A stretch of DNA of 64,000 nt. Origin: Vibrio tubiashii ATCC 19109 (lineage in GTDB: Bacteria; Pseudomonadota; Gammaproteobacteria; Enterobacterales; Vibrionaceae). Shown one piece after another: positions 59,732 to 64,000 of the stretch. Location: the NCBI RefSeq assembly GCF_000772105.1, contig NZ_CP009355.1, forward strand, positions 1,550,001 through 1,614,000, given 5' to 3'. Each line of letters begins with the position of its first letter. Position 1 is the first letter of the stretch. The translations under genes and the position numbers were made by a program. The notes below the pieces were generated by a model. It ran no database searches, was not told the DNA's origin, and was given only the letters and a program-made list of their open reading frames with translations.

Positions 59732-60826
59732 ATGTCAACCATTCATATTAATAGTCAGCATAGAGGTAATTTAGATCTTGCTGATATTCACAGATTAAAA
59801 AATGAAGCCAAACAAGGTGATACCGTTAAATTTGGCTCTATTTTTGGCAAAGAATATAGCGTTACTAAAAATAGCGATGGAGAAATAAGCTTAAAACAGA
59901 AAGAGAACAAAAGCTTCTTTAGCCATTTTTTCAACAAGTCTGATGCAACAAAAAACAATGACTTGAAGCTCAATCAGATGAATCAACAGCTACACAACAA
60001 AGGAAGAATCGGTGAAGCGAAAGTACTCACCGTTACCTACAATCAGGCAAACCAAAAAATGCCGGAAGAAACAAAAAACTATTTCCAGAACCTAATCAAA
60101 AGTGGTGACTATGATGTCGTACTGTTTGCTGAGCAAGAATCTAAACTGCTTGCCAAAGATCTAGAGCTTGAGGGCATGAACCTACTCAGCCAAAACAAGA
60201 TGAAGGTTATGACCAAAGGACTTGGTGAAGGCGTCAGCTACACGTCTATGTCTGTATTTGCCAAAGATGGTGCCGACGTTAAAGTAAAAGGAGAGTCTGA
60301 ATACCGACACGGTTGGGGAGGCAAGAATATGGAGTTCTTGTTAGGCATTACTGGCAATAAAGGGGGCGTTAAAACTTCCTTAGAGGTCAATGGACAAGAT
60401 ATTACCGCTATTTCCGCACACCTAGACTCCAACAAAGAGGCCAAGCGTGAATTAGAAGGCAACAAACTTATGGCTGGAATTAAATCCAATGAGGAAGTTC
60501 TAATTACCGGTGACTTGAATGAGCGTGAAAAGCTATTAGACGATGGAACCATGTATGATCCTGTATCACACGATGACACTCATTTGGCGAAGCACGGGTT
60601 TAAGTTTGAGGCTCTCAACAGCCATACCTACATGCAGTTAGATTCAACAGGCAAGATCAAGCATAAAGAAGGCCGAGATCGTCCAGACTTTGGCGAACTA
60701 GACAACACTGGATTGACCAACAAAACTGGGAATCTTAAAGACTTGCAAACTAAGGTCTTAGATGAAGGATTTGACAACGTGAGTGACCATAAGCCTGTAG
60801 CCTCAACCTTTACAGTAAGAGGTTAA
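59732..60826 (+). CDS. type III effector, inositol polyphosphate 5-phosphatase (VPA0450-like)
   Basis: 364 residues. The N-terminal ~85 residues (GKEYSVTKNSDGEIS at 39-53) match the N-terminus of the other candidate effector and probably carry secretion and chaperone-binding signals. The rest is the endonuclease/exonuclease/phosphatase fold with 5-phosphatase motifs: N104 (TYNQ), E134 (FAEQE, metal), GNKGGV (208-213), H230 (SAHLDS), D261-x-N263 (GDLNER) and S351-D-H353 (SDHKPV). VPA0450 removes the 5-phosphate of PI(4,5)P2 at host membranes and causes blebbing. It would be delivered by a type III system encoded elsewhere. All catalytic residues seem intact. Confidence 0.88.
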   Translation: MSTIHINSQHRGNLDLADIHRLKNEAKQGDTVKFGSIFGKEYSVTKNSDGEISLKQKENKSFFSHFFNKSDATKNNDLKLNQMNQQLHNKGRIGEAKVLTVTYNQANQKMPEETKNYFQNLIKSGDYDVVLFAEQESKLLAKDLELEGMNLLSQNKMKVMTKGLGEGVSYTSMSVFAKDGADVKVKGESEYRHGWGGKNMEFLLGITGNKGGVKTSLEVNGQDITAISAHLDSNKEAKRELEGNKLMAGIKSNEEVLITGDLNEREKLLDDGTMYDPVSHDDTHLAKHGFKFEALNSHTYMQLDSTGKIKHKEGRDRPDFGELDNTGLTNKTGNLKDLQTKVLDEGFDNVSDHKPVASTFTVRG

Positions 60827-60839
60827 AGAAGATTTAGTA

Positions 60840-60863
60840 GACCCTCTCGACTATCAGAGGGTC
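60840..60863. terminator. terminator after the effector gene
   Basis: GACCCTCT (60840-60847) pairs with AGAGGGTC (60856-60863) over CGACTATC, then TTGTAACT. Positioned between the effector and the convergent RibD-type gene. Confidence 0.7.
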
Positions 60864-60869
60864 TTGTAA

Positions 60870-61403
60870 CTATCGCTGACGCAGGTAGCGACTTTGCACA
60901 ATCGCATCGAGATAGACTTTGCTTTCTAGCATTTTGTATTTTTGCAATCCATCCAGTTCACCGAACAATTTTACGCCACCACCCAAAACGACTGGAATAG
61001 TGGTGATAGCAAGTTCATCAATCAGATCTAGCTTTAAGAAGTTTTGAATTGTCACTCCACCGTCGATATACAAATCCTGATAGCCTTGAGCATTAAGATC
61101 CTTAACGATGTCAGGCAAATTTCCACTGACTAAAAACACCTTGTCTTGATAGCCACTTGGAACTTCTTTTAGGGTATTACTCAGCACAAAAACAGGCTTG
61201 CTGTAAGGCCAATCAACGTCAAAGCTCAATACGGCTTCAAGGGTATTTCTGCCCATCACCAACGCATCGACACGCTCAAGCAAGGGCACAAATCCCATAT
61301 CAATATTGTCTGGGTTAGGTATCGAATGCAGCCAATCGAGTCCCCCATCCTTGTCTGCGATATAACCGTCAAGACTGGTTGCAATAAATACGATATTTGC
61401 CAT
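60870..61403 (-). CDS. dihydrofolate reductase-like / RibD C-terminal family protein
   Basis: 177 residues. The RibD-C fold of DHFR type has a start ANIVFIATSLDGYIADKDGGLDWL, then ALVMGRNTLEAVLSF, LYIDGGVTIQNFLKLDLIDEL, and TTIPVVLGGGVKLF. These bacterial proteins bind NADPH and are often resistance or stress genes, but few are characterised; classical DHFR residues are only partly kept. It is divergent from a TetR regulator at 61502, with a perfect 25-bp palindrome between them. That is the usual regulator-target arrangement, so the TetR protein very likely represses this gene. Confidence 0.88.
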   Translation of the reverse strand: MANIVFIATSLDGYIADKDGGLDWLHSIPNPDNIDMGFVPLLERVDALVMGRNTLEAVLSFDVDWPYSKPVFVLSNTLKEVPSGYQDKVFLVSGNLPDIVKDLNAQGYQDLYIDGGVTIQNFLKLDLIDELAITTIPVVLGGGVKLFGELDGLQKYKMLESKVYLDAIVQSRYLRQR

Positions 61404-61454
61404 GGTCAGGTTCTCCGATAAACGAGTTTGGACAAAGTATAAAACTGAGTTACA

Positions 61455-61479
61455 ATTAATTCTACACTGTAGAATTAAT
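61455..61479. promoter_or_regulatory. perfect 25-bp palindrome, predicted TetR operator
   Basis: ATTAATTCTACA, central C, then TGTAGAATTAAT: twelve of twelve pairs. It lies between the divergent reductase (start 61403) and TetR (start 61502) genes, 23 bases before the TetR ATG. The core TTCTACA-N-TGTAGAA is the expected kind of TetR-family dyad. Confidence 0.8.
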
Positions 61480-61501
61480 ATTAGATTAATGAGATCCTAA
61501 G

Positions 61502-62062
61502 ATGTCTGTCAAGCAAAAACGCAGAGGGCGCCCTCAAGCCCAAACAAGCCAATTGGATGCTGAACGCATTCTTAGCAAAGCAAAAGAGTTGATGCTTAGA
61601 GACAATAAAATGCCAAGTGTCAGAGGGTTAGCCATCGAGTTATCCGTTGACGCAATGGCGATATATCACTACTTCCGTAACAAGAATGCATTGCAAGAAT
61701 CTATCGTCATTTCTCTGATTGAAGACATCTACCAGCCTGACGCGAGTGAAGATTGGCAAACTCAATTATCACAGCTCTGCATCAGCTACGTATCACTTTT
61801 GCATCGCTACCCTGGATTACTTGAAACGCTACTCAAAATGGACTCCGTCAGCCCTGCCAATGTATTTATCGAACGCTATGAAACGATCGTAGAACCGCTT
61901 GGAGTCCCCCCAGAAACCACTAAAAACGCTATCGACCTCCTTGCCGATTACTTGCACGGTTTCGCTTTGGCACTCAACTGCCAGCCTAGCAGTGAGCTCA
62001 CATTAGATATGTTAGCGGGTCCACTAAACTTGTACTACCAGTTGCTCGAGGTTGAGGGCTAA
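61502..62062 (+). CDS. TetR/AcrR family transcriptional regulator
   Basis: 186 residues. N-terminal helix-turn-helix (~20-66: KAKELMLRDNKMPSVRGLAIELSVDAMAIYHYFRNKNALQES) and a helical ligand-binding domain. A basic N-terminal arm (KQKRRGRP) is present, as in AcrR types that reach into the minor groove. It is a probable repressor of the divergent reductase gene and itself through the palindrome at 61455-61479. Ligand is unknown. Confidence 0.9.
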   Translation: MSVKQKRRGRPQAQTSQLDAERILSKAKELMLRDNKMPSVRGLAIELSVDAMAIYHYFRNKNALQESIVISLIEDIYQPDASEDWQTQLSQLCISYVSLLHRYPGLLETLLKMDSVSPANVFIERYETIVEPLGVPPETTKNAIDLLADYLHGFALALNCQPSSELTLDMLAGPLNLYYQLLEVEG

Positions 62063-62147
62063 ATAAGTGAGATGTAATGGATGGTGAAAAAGCCGTTGGG
62101 GTCAACGCAAATGGCTTATAATATCTGGTCCAAAAGCCACTTAGTTG

Positions 62148-62603
62148 TTATTGATAAGTACCCGAAAAAATACTGTTAAGATGAACAACTCTACCGTCTT
62201 TCAGGGTAAATGAACCTCGGCGATCAGTAATTAAAAATGCCTGATGATCACTCACCTTTTTAATGAACAGTTTTCTTACCGCAAAACCATGGGTATGCAC
62301 ATCATCTGAATCGTCGGTCGTTAGCAGCAAATAGTGATTGCCATAGCGAAGAAATAAGCCATGCATGTCATAAGAAATAGTACGAGTCGTTTTCACTGCT
62401 CTAGAAACGAAGTGTGCTTTAGCTTGCCCATGTTTAAGTGTAATAGTGAGTGTTTCATTAGAGATATCAGGATGAGAGGTCTTAAGGCTATACCTATCCT
62501 CTGTTAACAAAGCCGATACAATGCCCCAAAGCAAACAAGCCATGAGAGTAAACAATATACCTTTCAAGAAATACGAAATAGACTTATTTATCACGGCATT
62601 CAC
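62148..62603 (-). CDS. small membrane-anchored periplasmic partner of the ToxR-like regulator
   Basis: 151 residues: short cytoplasmic N-terminus, one membrane helix (~12-33, YFLKGILFTLMACLLWGIVSALL) and a beta-rich periplasmic domain (~40-151). No homology is recognised from sequence alone. Layout and gene order match ToxS, TcpH and VtrC, small partners that pair with a ToxR-type protein in the inner membrane to protect it or form its bile-salt pocket. The GTG start at 62603 overlaps the regulator gene by 20 bases, as vtrA and vtrC overlap. A GTG at 62594 is an alternative start. Confidence 0.7.
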   Translation of the reverse strand: MNAVINKSISYFLKGILFTLMACLLWGIVSALLTEDRYSLKTSHPDISNETLTITLKHGQAKAHFVSRAVKTTRTISYDMHGLFLRYGNHYLLLTTDDSDDVHTHGFAVRKLFIKKVSDHQAFLITDRRGSFTLKDGRVVHLNSIFSGTYQ

Positions 62604-63261
62604 CTAATGACTCTTCCACAAACTCTGAATCAGAATAGCTCACCACTTGATAGCAATTTACTGAACCGCCTTTAGGATATACAAGCATCAACGCTTTTGG
62701 CGATGTTTGACTAGGTAGTACATCAGGTTTAATGGGAAAACCATCATAGTAAACGTCCACTCCATCCACTTCGGTGATTTCAACCAGTTCGATGTACATG
62801 AAAAGAGTATAAAAGGTCACCAATGCACCCAATACGAACGCCAACCCGAAAAATAGATACTGTTTTGACTTAATCAGCTCATCACCATTTAAGCCAGCCT
62901 CATCAATCGCTTCTAACGGCTTTGACTCTATTGCGGCAGAGCGCTCATCACTTCGTAGTAAGTAGCCTTTACCTGGGTCAGTTGTGATAAGACTATCACC
63001 ACCTAACTTTTCAAATGCTTGGCGCAAATTTTTTACCGCAACATTTAACGAGCTTTGTGTAACGATACGTCCAGGCCAACATTGAACCAGCAATGTCTCT
63101 CTCGATATGGTTTTTCCAGGAGCCGCTACCAGTGTCTGTAGAAGAAGTGTCTCGGAGTGAGAAAGGCGAACAGTTTCACCATTGCCGACTCGGCAAAGAG
63201 TCCTTGAGCTGAGGTTAAGCTCATAACCAGAGAAGGTCAGTGTTTGTGTTTTTTCACTCAT
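62584..63261 (-). CDS. ToxR-like transmembrane transcriptional regulator
   Basis: 225 residues. An N-terminal OmpR/ToxR-type winged helix (~8-105: VRLSHSETLLLQTLVAAPGKTISRETLLVQCWPGRIVTQSSLNVAVKNLRQAF) is followed by an acidic linker, one membrane helix (~133-153, YLFFGLAFVLGALVTFYTLFMY) and a ~70-residue periplasmic domain with two cysteines (residues ~201 and ~222) that could form the disulfide known in ToxR. This is the architecture of ToxR, TcpP and VtrA, which sense bile or redox and act on DNA from the membrane. ATG 63261; it overlaps the partner gene by 20 bases. Its regulon is unknown; effector genes lie 2 kb away. Confidence 0.85.
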   Translation of the reverse strand: MSEKTQTLTFSGYELNLSSRTLCRVGNGETVRLSHSETLLLQTLVAAPGKTISRETLLVQCWPGRIVTQSSLNVAVKNLRQAFEKLGGDSLITTDPGKGYLLRSDERSAAIESKPLEAIDEAGLNGDELIKSKQYLFFGLAFVLGALVTFYTLFMYIELVEITEVDGVDVYYDGFPIKPDVLPSQTSPKALMLVYPKGGSVNCYQVVSYSDSEFVEESLGECRDK

Positions 63262-63328
63262 GGACAAATACTACGCTGCAAAACGTCGGCAAGTCTATCT
63301 AATATCTCCCAACTGGTAAAGATACGCA

Positions 63329-63356
63329 GAAACCTGCCAAACAGTCGGCAGGTTTC
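63329..63356 (-). terminator. hairpin after the outer-membrane protein gene
   Basis: GAAACCTGCC (63329-63338) pairs perfectly with GGCAGGTTTC (63347-63356) over an 8-base loop. It lies 12 bases after the stop of the 63368 gene in its direction. No T tract, so a plain stem or weak terminator. Confidence 0.65.
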
Positions 63357-63367
63357 GCATACTAATA

Positions 63368-64000
63368 TCAGAAAGAATAGCGCACACCAACCTGACCCGC
63401 GACTTCCGTCGTAGTGGTGTGCTGAGTCTCAAATGCTCGGTGCAATGCATTAAGCTCTAGAGACAAATTGTTTGTCACCGAAAAAGCATTGTTCAAGCGC
63501 AGTTCATACATTGCGAAGTCGTAGTTAGCATGACGAATCGCTGGCTCAATTTGCCAGAAGTCAAACAACTCAACTCTCGCACCCACTTCTAAACTAAGGC
63601 CCGACATGTTGTAGCTTAGTTTAGTGTTTGGAGCTAGGTTTGGCGCTTCTGCTGCTAATTCTAAATCTGAATAACCAACAGTGCCGTACAAAGACCAAGC
63701 CGGGCTAATTGGGTAGTAGTAACCTAGTGCATACAAGTTTTGGTCAAGCGTCCAATCACTTTCAACCAATGAGCCCGAATGCGTGTAATAGGTACGATCT
63801 TTGCGAACTTCAGCGAAAAAATTGTCATAAAAGTTGAAGCTGCCGCGAAGATAAAAACCTTTTGCGTCTATGTCGGCGTTTGATGAGCTAGAACCGTAAT
63901 AAAGCGACTGGCTGTAATTTGACTGTTGATAACCACCCGATAAAAAGTTGTAGTTATCGCTCATACCTTCAGCACGTACCGCACCACACGCCAATACAGC
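63368..64000 (-). CDS. outer-membrane beta-barrel protein, 5' end cut by the window
   Basis: 211 codons in frame to the window edge; the visible start ...AVLACGAVRAEG looks like the end of a signal peptide, so the true start is outside. The rest alternates hydrophobic and polar residues in short strands (LRGSFNFYDNFFAEVRKDRTYY, LYALGYYYPISPAWSLYGTVGYSDLEL) and ends with the terminal aromatic strand ...GQVGVRYSF. This is an eight-stranded barrel type, similar to OmpA-like or OmpW-like small porins and adhesins. Function is unknown. It lies upstream of the ToxR-like pair on the same strand and could be one of its targets. Confidence 0.8.
   Translation of the reverse strand, partial: AVLACGAVRAEGMSDNYNFLSGGYQQSNYSQSLYYGSSSSNADIDAKGFYLRGSFNFYDNFFAEVRKDRTYYTHSGSLVESDWTLDQNLYALGYYYPISPAWSLYGTVGYSDLELAAEAPNLAPNTKLSYNMSGLSLEVGARVELFDFWQIEPAIRHANYDFAMYELRLNNAFSVTNNLSLELNALHRAFETQHTTTTEVAGQVGVRYSF

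Noticed and set aside
1..64000. CRISPR arrays, rRNA, tRNA, prophage or type III apparatus genes
   Set aside because: No regularly spaced repeats, no stable RNA genes other than Qrr, and no structural phage or secretion-apparatus proteins were found.

Overview
The window reads as Vibrio (Gammaproteobacteria) chromosome. The most specific evidence is a complete Qrr quorum-sensing small RNA gene with its sigma-54 promoter and LuxO-type sites. Supporting evidence is an IutA/IutR/VatCDB aerobactin-uptake locus, a CatB9-like acetyltransferase, a ToxR-type membrane regulator with a small overlapping partner, and a close relative of the V. parahaemolyticus type III effector VPA0450 with its chaperone. 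The mix of accessory and transport genes without ribosomal or core operons suggests the secondary chromosome; that is inference. There are no rRNA, tRNA, CRISPR, integrase or intact IS genes.

Layout. 0-3 kb: the 5' end of an SgrR-type regulator, a coupled pair of unknown small genes, and an effector-chaperone pair that looks like a type III secretion cargo unit. 3.2-7.7 kb: YjiH-type membrane protein, LysR regulator divergent from a nitrilase-family amidase, AraC regulator. 7.7-12.9 kb: RND efflux operon whose first gene is an ABC transmembrane domain with no ATPase. 13-16.7 kb: a divergent operon of a secreted GyrI-like protein, a di-iron lipid hydroxylase, a two-component system and a 50-residue membrane protein. 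16.8-22.6 kb: MFS transporter with an unusual helical-repeat tail, aspartoacylase-like hydrolase, MarR regulator, cytochrome b561 and cytochrome c' around a 50-bp palindrome, and two unknown envelope proteins.

22.6-25.6 kb holds an operon of argininosuccinate-synthase-like enzyme, 2-oxoglutarate dioxygenase and DMT exporter, opposite a LysR regulator. It resembles a small amino-acid-derived biosynthesis and export unit. 26.5-32.6 kb: SgrR-type regulator, Gfo/Idh oxidoreductase, and an FG-GAP lipoprotein lying between a complete MFS gene and a duplicated remnant of that gene's 3' end. 32.8-36.8 kb: acetyltransferases, a kinase-like protein, a PilZ protein, GltS. 37.1-38.4 kb: qrr, divergent from a DUF368 (polyprenyl-phosphate translocase family) gene.

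38.5-47.9 kb is an iron region: FhuF-like ferric reductase, MFS, VatCDB, IutR and IutA. It has Fur-like boxes and two matching 27-bp dyads that are probably the IutR operators. No aerobactin biosynthesis genes are present, so this looks like xenosiderophore uptake. 48-59 kb: adenosine deaminase, Crp-family regulator, CtlX-like hydrolase, ABC exporter, AraC and LysE, pirin, DUF2867, a 165-bp nested inverted-repeat element, catB, a prolyl-aminopeptidase-like hydrolase and a VOC protein. 59.2-60.8 kb: the VPA0450-like inositol phosphatase effector and its chaperone. 60.9-64 kb: a RibD-type reductase and TetR regulator around a perfect 25-bp palindrome, the ToxR-like pair, and the 3' part of an outer-membrane beta-barrel gene.

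The two effector-chaperone units lie about 57 kb apart. They have homologous chaperones and share an N-terminal signature, although no secretion apparatus is encoded here.
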